This document shows positions 1 through 11,600 of a stretch of DNA of 64,000 nt, piece after piece. Numbering within the stretch: position 1 is the first letter of the stretch; every line of letters begins with the position of its first letter. The DNA lies in NCBI GenBank assembly GCA_902729315.2, contig LR746272.1:12414327-12478326 (forward strand). The letters run 5' to 3'. This DNA comes from Spirodela intermedia. Lineage: Eukaryota; Streptophyta; Magnoliopsida; Alismatales; Araceae. The notes beneath the pieces are model-generated. The model was not told the origin of the DNA, made no database searches, and was given only the letters and a program-made list of their open reading frames with translations. Position numbers and translations under genes: made by a program.

Positions 1-17
1 AGGTGGGGCAACCGTAC

Positions 18-903
18 CAGGACATGAATTGGTTCATCCCTCGAAGAAATCCTTGATGCGAAGGATTTGATGTCGCTCATTGAAGAAAGGTCACAAATCT
101 GGCAACCCACATTGGAAAACATGGCAAGAATCATCTCTGAATCTCTAAGAACATGGCAACCACATTGGAAAGCTTCCAACCGATAGAATCGTCATACAGG
201 AAAGGAGGTCAGACGACAGAAGATATGATCACTGTGCTTCAATCGTACCTCCAAGAAGACATTTGGGTTACCCGTGGACGACTTGATTCTCGAGAGGGCG
301 GCTTCTCCCCGCTCCTGGTTACGACAGACCAGGCGAACAGTTGCCCCGCTGAAATGACAGAGAGGGAGCAGGAGCTCAGTAGGGATACATCCTGGTCAGG
401 AGCATCGGGGGAAGAAGACCGATCGGTTCCACAGAAAACGCAGTAGACTAGGCACCGTGAAGCGAGACCAGCGGCAGTGGCGAAGCCGATCCCAGAATTC
501 GCTCCCGTCACGACACAATTCTTCCCTTCCATTCGTATCTCCATATCCTGTTCTTTAAATTTTTTTGAATGCTCCCTGAAATGCTTAACATCAGGCAGTG
601 AGAAGATCGAGATTGAGCAAAAAAGTCTCCAAGAGGAAATTCCAGAAATGTGGCTAAGATGACAAACTTGATCGATCGGAAGGGGAAAGGAAGACAGGGA
701 TTACATGAAACTTTGTGTGGTGAAATTCCTGAAGCCGTAGATCCCGAACAGAGCCACCCTCCATGCCTGCGTGTTCCGTTCACGGTTAGAAGATGCCAAA
801 TCGATTGGAACTACCGAGGAAACAAATCAGACGGAACCTGATTGCCTACACTAGGAAACGAGGCATCGACCTTCTCGGGAAGAAGCTCGCTCACCTGAAA
901 CAT
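18..903 (-). CDS. DHRS12-like short-chain dehydrogenase/reductase, 5' part
   Basis: Partial gene; the 3' part lies beyond the left edge. Five coding exons join in frame: 903-895 (only ATG TTT CAG), 766-705, 575-456, 348-249 and 98-18, giving 124 codons and ending at a GT donor (17-16). The product opens MFQAWRVALFGIYGF, then MEHSKKFKEQDMEIRMEGK, then the Rossmann nucleotide-binding motif TGANSGIGFATAAG, the VCRNQERGEAAL segment and ICDLSSMSDIKSFA. This order matches the plant SDR family related to animal DHRS12 (Arabidopsis At4g09750 type). By family it is an NAD(P)-dependent oxidoreductase of unknown substrate; the catalytic YxxxK part is outside the window. The 9-base first coding exon is unusual but is supported by the family N-terminus (MF.AWR) and a good GTGAGC donor. 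Confidence 0.88.
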
Positions 904-1173
904 GGCGAGCGGAGAAGCTGCGGATATCTTGATCGGCCGGGACTTCCGGAAGAAGACGCTGCTCGGCAGAAGAAAAACCCCTTGGTGGCCCCATTGGAGG
1001 ACGATGCCGGGGGGTTAGGTACGTTGCGATTCGCCTGAGAACAACTACGCGTGCGGCATTTACAGGCGGATATTTTTCACGGGAAAAGGTTCCAGTTTCA
1101 TCCACCTGATACACTTTCACTAAATTTTCGAAATAAAGAAGTCGGATTATCATTTATTTTTAAAACCCAGTAG

Positions 1174-1257
<84 letters not shown>

Positions 1258-1273
1258 AATGAGGGGAAAATAT
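904..1273. other. Upstream region of the SDR gene
   Basis: No gene seen. It should hold the leader and promoter of the dehydrogenase gene on the minus strand. It ends in an uninterrupted GA run (1176-1253) directly before the tandem array. Confidence 0.5.
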
Positions 1274-1471
1274 CAAATTTTGGCTTTTTCATAGCTGACG
1301 TAAAATTTGGAAGAAAATCAATTTTATCAAATTACTATTTATATATATATAAGAACGAGAGACAGAGAGAGAGTCAAAGAGGGAAATTTTCAAATTTTGA
1401 CTTTTCCACAGTTGACATAAAATTTGGAAAAAATAAATTTCAGCAAACTACAATTTTAAATATATATAAAT

Positions 1472-1514
<43 letters not shown>

Positions 1515-1693
1515 AGAATGCCAAATTTTGGCTTTTCCACAGTGGAAACAAATTTTGGAAGAAACTCAATTTCATCAAATTACTATTTTTTCAATTATAT
1601 ATATAAGAACGAGAAAATTTGCTTTTCCATAACTGATATAAATTTTGGAAGAAAATCAATTTCAGTAAATTACTATTTAAGCAATATATATAG

Positions 1694-1771
<78 letters not shown>

Positions 1772-1850
1772 TGACGGATGTATTATTGACATTCTCAGTT
1801 AATTTCGGGAGGAAATAAACTCCGTAAAGTTCTTATTTACATGAAATATA
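1274..1850. repeat. Tandem array of ~115-bp units with embedded (GA)n tracts
   Basis: Copies of a unit starting near CAAATTTTGGCTTTTCCA and containing AAATTTGGAAGAAAATCAA and a TATATATA stretch begin at about 1274, 1391, 1522 and 1614. A degenerate fifth copy lies around 1785-1850. Each unit ends in a GA run of different length, notably 1475-1509 and 1696-1768. The array lies between the SDR promoter and the choline kinase 3' end. Unit and GA run appear to have been copied together, with the GA run changing length independently. Confidence 0.85.
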
Positions 1851-1923
1851 CAACAAGTAGAGGGAGGGAGGGAGAGATCTCTCGGGGAATTTCAGAATCT
1901 GTGCCAAACGAAGGCCGAGTGAC

Positions 1924-4315
1924 TTATTGGAAGCTCCCACGGGGCTGCGACCCCAGTAATGCGGGCTTCCTCGCCCAGTACTGCCGGAACCTCTGCCTCG
2001 CATACTCCCCGTAGTCAAAGTCAATATCGTTGACGTGCTTCTGCGAGGAGAGGGGTCAACAAGAGGGATGCAGAGGAGGTTAACAACGGTCAGACAGGCA
2101 GGCGAGTGTCAACGGACGAGACAGAGAGTGTGGCTCACCGAGATTATCCCCCACAATCCCCATAGCAGGTGGCTCGCTAGAGTGTACTTCTCAACATCTT
2201 CCACCAGCCTATCTAGGTCAACGCCACCGAGCTCCTCTCCTGATTGCGTAAAATTAGAAAGAATCCTCTCGGAAAGACGAAGAAAAAAAGACATGCTTCA
2301 GCCGCGAGGAGGATGGGCACCTGCTGGGCTAAGATAGGCCTGCGCGAACCTCCTCCGCTCCTCCAGATCTGGCCAAGAACAGAGGATCAAGCGGTCAACC
2401 ATCAAAATTCAACTCTGCTATCAGCAAGCCGACGACTTGCCTGGGTATTTGGTGAAGTCCAGGACGTGGGGTGTTTCAGTGTGATAGTCCGCGGCCATCT
2501 CGCAGAAATGATTGGCCAAGTCGTACGCGATGGGGTTGTAGCTCGCGTACTCGTAGTCCTCGTGAGTAGAAGAAGAAAAATCCAGGCAAATGTCAACGCC
2601 ACTGGGTTATGGATATCTTCCCAAAGAAGGAAATTGGGGAAGAACAGGTCAGGTGTGGGTGGGGGGGAAGCTCACTATGATAGTCACCAGTCTGGTCTCC
2701 TCATCCATCATCAAATTGCCATACTGAAGATCGTTGTGGCAGAAGCCCACCTTCTGATCGCCGCCAGTCAGCTCAAGCTCCATCTCCAAATGGGAGATCT
2801 CATCCTCGAGCTGGTCCAGGAAGAACTCGGTGGTTTCTTCAGGGGATGCTAATCTCTTGGCCGACTGAAGCCAGCTCCTAAAGAAAGTAATTCAATAAAG
2901 TAATTAATTTTGTAAAAGTTTGATGGATATTAAATGGGGCGAGAATTGTGTGCTACCTTAGCCTTCTCCAGATGAGGATATCCTTTTGGCCAGGCATGTC
3001 GAGATCATGGAACTCCTTCAGCTTTACAGCGATTAATGCGGAAATCTCAGGGTCACGCAGGTCAGCAGCAGACAGGGTCTGGAGATTTGAATGGAATCAG
3101 CCGAAAAAATGGATAGATCTTGAGAATCCGAACTAGACCTAGTTTATTATTCAAAACCCAGTGCAATTTGAAGGCTGATGCAGGTAAATTTGGCGATCAG
3201 AATCTGAGAACCCAGTACAACTGATGGATTGTTCTTGTGCATCTGCTCGTGGGGGTTGACTTTTAGAAGGATCACACTTGAGTTGACATTTTCAAACTCA
3301 AAGAGAAGGCTTTATATGTGCACATATGCACATAGTTCTACCCAAGTGGCTGAATCTTGAAAGCTTCGAGAGTGGGAGTACGGAAGGATGACTAGATTTC
3401 TGAGGTGTTTGGATGCTTTAAGCTCATGACAATAAGAAACGTGTTGGAGAACCTGGTCATGGCGGTAACATGATAATTCTTCAGCCTTCAACGCCCCAAG
3501 AAGGAAAAGATGATGTTCTTGAAGAGTGTTCTTGAGGGATGAGATAGAAAAAATAACAGTTGTTGTTGTTGTTGATGATGAAGATGATGATAATGATGCC
3601 TGAAAATGAGCTGAGAAATGATTCACTTTGCTTCTGGAGGCACATTATAAGACTCAACAGCTGACTTATGAACCAGTTCAATTCGACAGTTGATTAATTC
3701 CCAGAATGATTCAGTTGATTAGATTGATCAGTTTCTAGGAATTCTAAAGAATCGTGGATAAAAAATAACCTGTAGCTCGAATTATGATTTTTTTTTTCTT
3801 GAGTTATGGTTTTCTTTGGAAAGACGCTGACACTTCATACATCAATCAACAGTAACTGTCGGCCGGAGCAGGAATCGTCCGAAAAAGGAAAAAAACGGCT
3901 GGGGCCAGGAGGCGTAAAGAAGGATAAATGGAAAGATTGAGCACGGTTGACTCACCCGGGCGTTGATGAACTCCTCCACGCGGCCGTTGTGGAAGAAGCC
4001 GAGCAGCTGCGGGCCCTGACCTTGGCGGGACATGAACTCGAATGTGCGAATCTCGTCTTTCCGATCGAAGAAGACGTCGACGCCCTCGCCGTAGACACGA
4101 AGGAGCACCTTCCGTTGGGGAGCCCGGTGGTTGCTGGAGGGCCAGTAGACCTGGTAGACCTCGTTCGTCATCGCCCCTTTCAAAGGGATTACCCCTATCG
4201 CTTTACTGTCCTGCACGTCGCCCCAGCTGGACGCCAGGTCATGGAGGATCTTCTTCGCATCCGGTGGGATCGAGGACCCGCCGTCGAAAGCCGCTTCCAT
4301 CTCCACGGCCACCAT
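1924..4315 (-). CDS. Choline/ethanolamine kinase
   Basis: Seven exons join in frame to 355 residues, the usual family length: 4315-3956, 3078-2957, 2877-2676, 2558-2441, 2368-2321, 2239-2139 and 2040-1924. The enzyme phosphorylates choline and/or ethanolamine with ATP, the first step of the CDP-choline (Kennedy) pathway for membrane phospholipids in the cytosol. Diagnostic motifs: [19 protein letters not shown], the catalytic Brenner box CHNDLQYGN (Asp about 210), [20 protein letters not shown], and the C-terminal [16 protein letters not shown]. Intron 4 (2440-2369) appears to use a GC donor (CAG then GCAAGT); the codon rebuilt across it gives the expected YPDLEER. The ATG at 4315 is the first in frame; one at 4300 would drop five residues. 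The sequence does not decide choline against ethanolamine preference. Confidence 0.95.
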
Positions 4316-5629
4316 ACTTTCCCGAAAACAGGAGAAATCAAAAGGAATATGCAGAGAGAGAGAGAGAGAGCTCTTGTCCGTGGAACGAGCCGAATCCTTC
4401 CCTGAAACCAGAAAATCGAGAAAGACGAAAATTAAAGCTGATTATAACGATCCTACAGAGCACGAGGAGCACGGTGATGAAATGATAGAGCCTTTCACTC
4501 GCATCAGGAATCGAAGAAAAGGCGGATGATCTTCCGATTCTCGAAATCTCCCAGCCGCTCCCCTCAGAATTTCCACGAAAATTGTTACACGGACAGTCTA
4601 CGACAAGATCTCCTCGGAAACACAGATTCGTCCGTCTCGTCTCCCTCTTCAGGAGTTGGGCAGACAAAAGCAGCCGGGGCTCCGCGTGAGGAAGCCGCAA
4701 AACCACCGGAAAGGGATTCACAGAACGAGATGAACTCAAAAGAGAGGTTTCTTCCTCGGCAAGCAAAATGGATCCTCTCCTCCTCCAGTTGACGAAGGCA
4801 TAACAAAGATAAACGAGGGAAAGGGAAAGAGAAATTGCACCGGCGAGGAGCTGGACGAGTGACCCCGCTCTACGGCAGGGAACGATCCCCGCCGCCGGCT
4901 AGGATGAGACCGTCGCTTCGAGGCCGGTGGTTGAACCGTAAAGCCCCCCTCCCCCTTCCTTCCGATCCCTGTTGACGAAATGCTTCCTGCTAAGATGGTA
5001 GGTATATATATATACGACGAGAAGAACGGTTTTGGTGGCCAGTAAACCCCTGCCACGTGGAAAACCACAAAATTCTGCATCGAACATCGCCAGGATTCCC
5101 ATAAAAAAGTAGCATCCAGCTCTCAAGTCGGCGAAGGTCAACGGGTGGGCACCACCCACGAGAGGTCAGCGACAGGAAAATCTGCGCCGTCCTTCTCTCT
5201 CCTACGTGAGCTCTTTGACATTATGACGTCTGGATAAGCCCAAAATTGCTTTACTTTCTTGGATTTGATTTCAGTCTCGCCATGGAAAGAATTAGTTGAC
5301 CACCCCCCACCCCGGCTGTGTCAAGAGAGCGGGGGGAAGAAGAAGAACCAGGCGGACGACTGAAGCGGGAGCTCGACGTCGGGGAAGAAGACGATCGGTG
5401 CTCTGTTTCCTGAGATGGCAAACAGACACTGCGTCTGTGCTCTTCAGTGACGGAATTGTTTTATAGTATTTTGTTTCTTTCTGCAAAAAGTCTGCCTTAC
5501 ATGGATCTCTGTCCGGGGAACCCAGAGCCATGGAAAAATGCCGGACGAACTGGGGATAAATCAAGTTACAGAGTAGAGAACCCATCTCATGGCGATCAGT
5601 GAACCCAATTTGTTGTTGGTCTTGAGGAA
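4316..5629. other. Intergenic region between choline kinase and GH17 gene
   Basis: No convincing gene. It holds the choline kinase leader and promoter (minus strand), with a short GA run at 4352-4371, and the 3' flank of the glucanase gene. A TATATATATA stretch at 5004-5013 could be a TATA element if the kinase leader is long or spliced. Confidence 0.5.
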
Positions 5630-7249
5630 CTAGAAAATGTACCAGGAAATGGCCAGAGCCATCGTCGTCAGCACCGGGACAAGGACGGCGGGCGCCGCTC
5701 GCCGTCCGCCGCTCATGACCTGCACCGGGAACAGGCAGCCCCCCCTGGACGCGTTCTTGGGCGTGATCTTCGCCAGACCCTGGAAATCGCAGGCCCTGAC
5801 GTCCTGATCCTGCATCTGGAAGTACATGTTGAAGGCGTAGGAGATGTTCCCTCGAGCTCCGAGATTGTTGCAGGAGGACCCGTAGCCCAGCGAGGTGCAG
5901 TCGCCATTAGAGCAGGCGTAGTTCACGCTCGCCGCCAGCTGCTTCAGGTTCTTCGCCTCCTCGTTGAATACGCACCACCGCGCCGGCAGATACTCCACCT
6001 TCTTGACCGCCACCAGGTACCTGTCGCGTCCCCTTCCATGGAGATCCATCGGGAACTTGGGCTTCCCGTCGTAGCGGAAGATCCCCCAGTGCCGCTCGAA
6101 GGCCCCCGGGAGGATGCTTTTCAGGTCCTCGTCAATCAGTCCGAAGAAGTAGACGTCGATCTTCCCCGGCCGGAGAGGGGTCCCCTTCTTGCCGGTGAGC
6201 TTCCTGAGCATGCCGGCGTAGAATCTCCGGGCATTGACAGGGTTGGCGTTCTTGTCGCCGTCAGTGGGCCAGCCGACCTCGCCGACGATGATCTTCAGGT
6301 CCCCGGCGCCGGCCTTCCTCAGGGACCAGACCAGAGTGTCGAAGTTGGCGTCGAAGACGTTCGTGTAGCGGATCCCCCGGTCGGAGAAGGACCTGCGGGA
6401 GCCGTCGAAGAAGGCGAAGTCGAAGGGGAAGTGAGGGTTCTGGTACAGGCTGAGGAAGGGGTAGATGTTGACGACGAAGGGCGCGGAGTTGGCCCGGAGG
6501 AACTTGACGATCCGCAGCATGACCTCGTGGATATCCCTGCGGAAGTCGCCGGCGGAGGGCACCGGATTCTCCGCCGGCGAGTCGTAGACGTCGGCGTTCA
6601 GGGGGACGGTGGCCTTGATCTTCCTCCCCAGCCCCGCCTCGTCCAGAGCCCTCTGGATGTTCTTCAGGGCGGGCAGCGTCGTCTTCAAGAACGAGCCATT
6701 GTAGCTCTTCAGGAACGGCTCGTTCCCCACCGCCACGTATCTGAATCAAGCCAAGAGGGACGAACGTAAGGGTTTCACAGGGCAACAAGAAGATGAAGAA
6801 GACGATGACGATGATGAAGAAAAGGAAGAAGAAGAAGAAGAAGACAAAGAAGAACAAGAAGAGGAAGAAGACAGACGCAGACGTGGAGGAAACCCTAACT
6901 TGATGTTGACGCCACCGCGGAAGCTGTAGCGGGTGACGTTCTGCTTCACCCATTCTCTCGCACTGTCGTACCTGGTCATCCGCCGGAGCTGGTCGTTGGG
7001 GATGGCGACCATCACCTCGATCCCCGACCCTGCGAGGGCGCTCACCGTCCAGTGGTCGGCGTCGAACAGCTTCACCTTCTTGATCCCGTTGGCCTTGAGC
7101 ATCGCCACCACCGCCGTGGGTAGCATCTGGTGCGACATCATGGTCCCCCAGTTTACACCGACGCCTCCCTCGGCGGGGGAGGAGACGCAGAGCATGGAAG
7201 CGACGGCGCAGACGAGCCACAGCATCTGGTTTCCTCTCGCTCTTGCCAT
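5630..7249 (-). CDS. GH17 beta-1,3-glucanase with X8 domain, GPI-anchored type
   Basis: Two exons (7249-6900 and 6740-5630) encode 486 residues. The family hydrolyses beta-1,3-glucan (callose) at the cell surface or plasmodesmata. Visible in order: signal peptide ending near SSPAEGG; GH17 barrel from GVNWGTM; acid/base Glu in YVAVGNEP (about E124); nucleophile Glu in [10 protein letters not shown] (about E271); a Cys-rich X8/CBM43 module from WCVFNEEA with GYGSSCN; and a hydrophobic C-terminus after small residues, as in GPI signals. It resembles the At5g58090/At4g31140 group. An upstream in-frame extension exists, but the ATG at 7249 immediately precedes the signal peptide. The 159-bp intron is filled by a GAA-rich tract. 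The gene is head to head with the SAM carrier; a TATATAT at 7381-7389 could serve this gene. Confidence 0.95.
6783..6885. repeat. GAA/GAT-rich low-complexity tract in the GH17 intron
   Basis: Purine-rich on the plus strand, so pyrimidine-rich (TTC)n in the sense of the gene, filling most of the single intron. It may act as a long polypyrimidine tract for the 3' splice site. Confidence 0.8.
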
Positions 7250-8667
7250 CGCCGCCGGTGGAAGCAGTACGACCGCAGATGATGGCCGATGCTCTCGCAG
7301 AGTTTCAGTGGGAGAAGGGAGGAAGACGAAAGGTGGGCTCAACGAAATTCTGTTATTTCAAGGATATGACCATAATACCCATATATATGAAAATAATCAC
7401 GACCATGCCCCTTGGGGGACTATTTATTCCTATGACGACTATGATTCCTTTGCTCTACCCTATCTCTCTGTTCGGTTGGCTTCCTTCCCCGGCCACCCCG
7501 CGACGGCTCCGGCAGCTCCGTCGACGGAGTGAGTCACCTGGTCGAGCAGCTCTTCTCGCGCGACAGGGTTTTTGGAGCTGCTTAAAGGTTTCATCTCGCA
7601 TTTTGCTCTTTGCACCGTTTCTCTCTTTTGTTAACGTGGAATCCTCTGCATTCCTTTCTTCGAAATCTTCCCACTCGGGCTAGGCGTGACAGTTGATACT
7701 TTACAATTGTGAAACCATGGCTAGTAACAGCTCCATTGATGGGGGATAGAATGTAGAATGAACAACGAAAAGGCATCCATGTGTTTTCCATGCACCAGCA
7801 GTTTCAGACAACTTACCGTGCTTCCTGGAATCCGTTCTATTGTAACAGCTGTAATTTTTCCCGTTGATGTAGTTGAAAGTTCCCCGCTAATGGCACTATT
7901 TTCTCCGTTGAAATTTTTTGAGAATGGAAGCATTGTTTGTGTATGGGTCACCTAATTCGACTCCTTTTATGGTCGTTGTCCCTCTAAATTTCATGGTGTT
8001 TTTTTTTAATGATCGGTTTTGGGGAAATTCAGTATACGTCGTCTTTCTGCTCCACCATCACAAGTCAATTTTGGGGACTGCTTCAGAAAGTCTCACTATG
8101 AGAAATTTTGGTGTTTAATATTCTCAAGATTGGATCCAGTTGAATCATTTCAGCAAGTTCTCAGTTACAAGATGATTCTATAAAGTACATACTTTAATTA
8201 TCTCTTCTCCAGTAGTGTGCTCAACCTTTGTGGAAGGATTATACGAGCATCTGTGGACTGAATGAAAACCAATTGCGGAGGCAAACACCGATAAGATACA
8301 ACAATAGGCTAATTGTGTCAGTGCTACACTCACGATATGGTGAAAATAATTTTTCGGCTTTCTTCCCCTGATTTTTATAGTGTTCATCGGAAGAAAAAGG
8401 AAGTCCTAAGAACTGCTCGCTTGAATTTCATATCCGCGTGACGTTCATCTTTTAGTAGTTTATGGGATCTATATAAAAGCTCATTACAACCCCTTAAAAT
8501 TCGGTTTTCTTTGTGGCTTTCCTTTGGTTTTGTATCCCTGCGTTATATCTTCATTAATAGAGTATCCTAAGAATCTTACATGCTATGAGTTCATTTTTAT
8601 TTGTTCAGAAGACTTCGTAGCTTGAATAATCTCATCCTCTTCGCAGGAAACGGTGGGATAACTCTGA
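7250..8667. promoter_or_regulatory. Divergent promoter region and spliced leader of the SAM carrier
   Basis: It lies between the minus-strand glucanase start (7249) and the plus-strand carrier start (8668). TATATAT at 7381-7389 and TATTTATT near 7421 are candidate TATA elements. A likely untranslated first exon ends in a donor near 7588 and is joined to the acceptor TTCGCAG at 8641-8647, just before the ATG, giving a leader intron of about 1 kb. No other gene is seen. Confidence 0.5.
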
Positions 8668-11600
8668 TGGGTCCTCCAATTCTGGCTGTTGATAGTAGAG
8701 GCTCTGCTGGTATGCCATTGAGTGTTCTTTTTGTTGATATTAGTTTCTTGTATAGAGAATTCGGTACCAGATAAAAAAATGCCAAGTTCCGTTGCTCTCT
8801 TCTAAAACACGTGGAGTATCTGCTATATTGGGATTCAAGAACCGACAACTTCCCTTGTTATACGGTTTATGTACAACATCCCTTGTTATACCGGTTTCTG
8901 AATTAGTTTCTTGAATTCTGTATTTGCTTGAAAGCTTGTGTCATTAGTACGTCAATAGAAATAGGCAATATAATTTCTCACTGCTTGTTGATTGATAAAA
9001 TAGAAATAGTTTCAGAATTTAACCATGTTTTGTCTCGGGGCTTTTCTCGTCTTTTATGAAGAGCTTTAATCATATTCCTTGTTGTTTCTCCATTTGAAAA
9101 TGATTAGGAATGTGTTTCTGTTAGCAGCCTTCCATTTATGCGGCCGAAGACATTGTATGAGTCTAATTTTACCCTATATTTTCTATTTTTTTGAAAACTA
9201 ATCTTCTGGACCCCAAAGAACCCTCGAGAAAGCCTATGTAGGTTATTTATTTTACTAGTATTGAAAATATTTTTTGTGTTATCCCCATTTCAGTAACTGG
9301 ATATACCTAAGACTGGGTCCTTGTTTATATCTGCTCTTTCCTGTTCATACTCATCTCCCAAAAATTACTCCCTTGAGGTAAACGACCATGGATTTATGGT
9401 TCTTTTGTCCTTGTTTAAGACTTTTGTGCCTTCACGGTAATACCATTATATGTTTGTCAGATTCGTTCATGGCCTATGAAAAGTGTGAGGTTTACTATCA
9501 TTTATCTGGATCTATCTCAGTCGTGTACGTGATGATTTATCACAATCATGCACCTGAATGCTTATGTGCTGTCAATTGTTTGCAGCTCTCCTGTACTTGT
9601 TATCAAGGCATAAAATGCTCTCATTCTCATAAAATGAAAGGAATCATGTTCCTGCGTAGTGACATAGTGTTCTTGCACTATTTGCACACATTTTTTTTGT
9701 TGCAAATATCAAGGAAGAAAGTTTAGGCTGTTCAACATTTGCAATACATTACATATTTGACATGGATATCAATTACTTTTTGGCGTTCTTGGAAGTTTAG
9801 ATTTTAACACAGAACATTCATTTTTTTCACCTATTGCCCTATCAGATGAGGGTTTCAGTGCTTGAAGCAGCTAATACCAACGAACATAACTCAACTCAGT
9901 TTCTCAATATTTTAAAACTATACTCTACATTGACTATTTATTGCGTTAATCTCTTCAGAAAAGGGCTAGGGCCTTTACGAGATGATCCGGAGTGATTCAA
10001 ACAAATTTTTGAACTCTGTTCATCTTAGTTAGAAATGAAGCGCATCAATGAATCTGCACTTTTAGGCTTCTGTGATACTAACGCAGATGTTAGAGGTGGC
10101 ATGCATCATCAGAATCACAAAACTTTTTAAAAAATTCTGACCGTGGATTATCCCTTATGGATTAATGCCCATCCTTGTAAAATTTAACCTATTATTTAAG
10201 TTCGTAGTTCTAAAGGATTAACAAATCTGAAACAGTGTCAAATGGTTAGGCTAACATCAATCAGGTAGATCTCCTTCTATTCTATCGGTGTTCTTGACAT
10301 TTATAGATAGTTGTTTACTTCAGTTTTGACTTGTCCGGACGTGGGGATTATGTTACTAATATTTTATTTTCTTTTGGCTTGTGCTCGGGATGTCTGGACT
10401 AGCCTAAACTACATGTAGGCTCAATCAGTTTGTATAGTATAAGCGTTATATGTCCGAATTAGTTGGATTATGTGGCTTCTGTACGTGTTGGTTTTATTTT
10501 TAAGTTGGATGTTGCAATTATAAATGTTTCTGTCTTATTCCTTTTCTTGAACAGATGATATGTTTCCACAGATGGATTTAATGGTAAACATTGCGACTCT
10601 GGCTTGCGAGCATCAAAGTCATTCGCATCCATCACAACGGAGGAAGGGAAACCACTTGACTTCATACGTGTTTTCTATGGTATTGTACATGTGATATTTA
10701 GAACCTATAAAGAATATAGTCAGCTACGTATATTATAATGGTACAACTGACATGTAGCTGAATCTGAAGGTTCTGCCATTTTCCTCTTACTTATATTTTG
10801 TAGAGGGTGTCATTGCGGGAGGAACTGCTGGTGTTGTGGTTGAGTCAGCTTTATATCCCATCGATACAATAAAGACCCGCTTGCAGGCAGGTTAATGACA
10901 CTAGTAAATTTATATGGTTTTTATATTTTCTAATCCTTGTTTTATTGCTCAAGCAATTATATCAGCAAGAAAACTATGTCAGTTGACAAAGTGACCTTTG
11001 AGATATAAAAATTGATTTGAAGGGAGCAAGGTACATATCTCAAAATTAATTCAGTAGAGGGTGGGTAGGCAAGGTAACCATGAGTTATTTTTTACCTGCG
11101 TGAATCTCCCAAGCATGCTCCTGTTCAAACGCACGAGTCCTGTGTGGAGGAGGGCCTTTTTCTGCATGGTATGGATAATGCAATGTTTAAGGCCGTGGAT
11201 TTAATTATTAGTTATAAGAAAATGGGAATCTAGATTGGACCTTTGGTGATGCAGGAAGATATGAGATGTTGAAAAGAAGTTTAGTTACACAGAAACACAT
11301 ATTTGAGTGAAGTCTGTGTGTTACCTTTCAGTTATTCTTGTGTGATTAATGTATCTTTTTTCCATTGTTACGCTTAAATGCTGCATAAAGAGGCTGATGT
11401 GGCCCAATATTGATGTGCTTGATTACTTTCTTGTGCCTTAATCACCAAATTTCGTATAAATATTCATGAAATGAATGTTTCATTCTTGAACAAATTGCAG
11501 TGCTGCTTATTGACAACAACTTATTTCAGGCTGTCCGTGGTGGGGGGAAAATAGTTTGGAAGGGCCTCTATTCAGGATTGGCTGGCAATCTCGCCGGAGT

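Noticed and set aside
239-544. Single-exon 101-residue dehydrogenase-like protein
   Set aside because: It reads through a splice donor at 455; the true model splices to the exon at 348-249, which restores the SDR sequence.
6038-6769. 243-residue open frame antisense to the glucanase
   Set aside because: Mirror of a high-GC exon; runs across the known exon-intron border and resembles no family.
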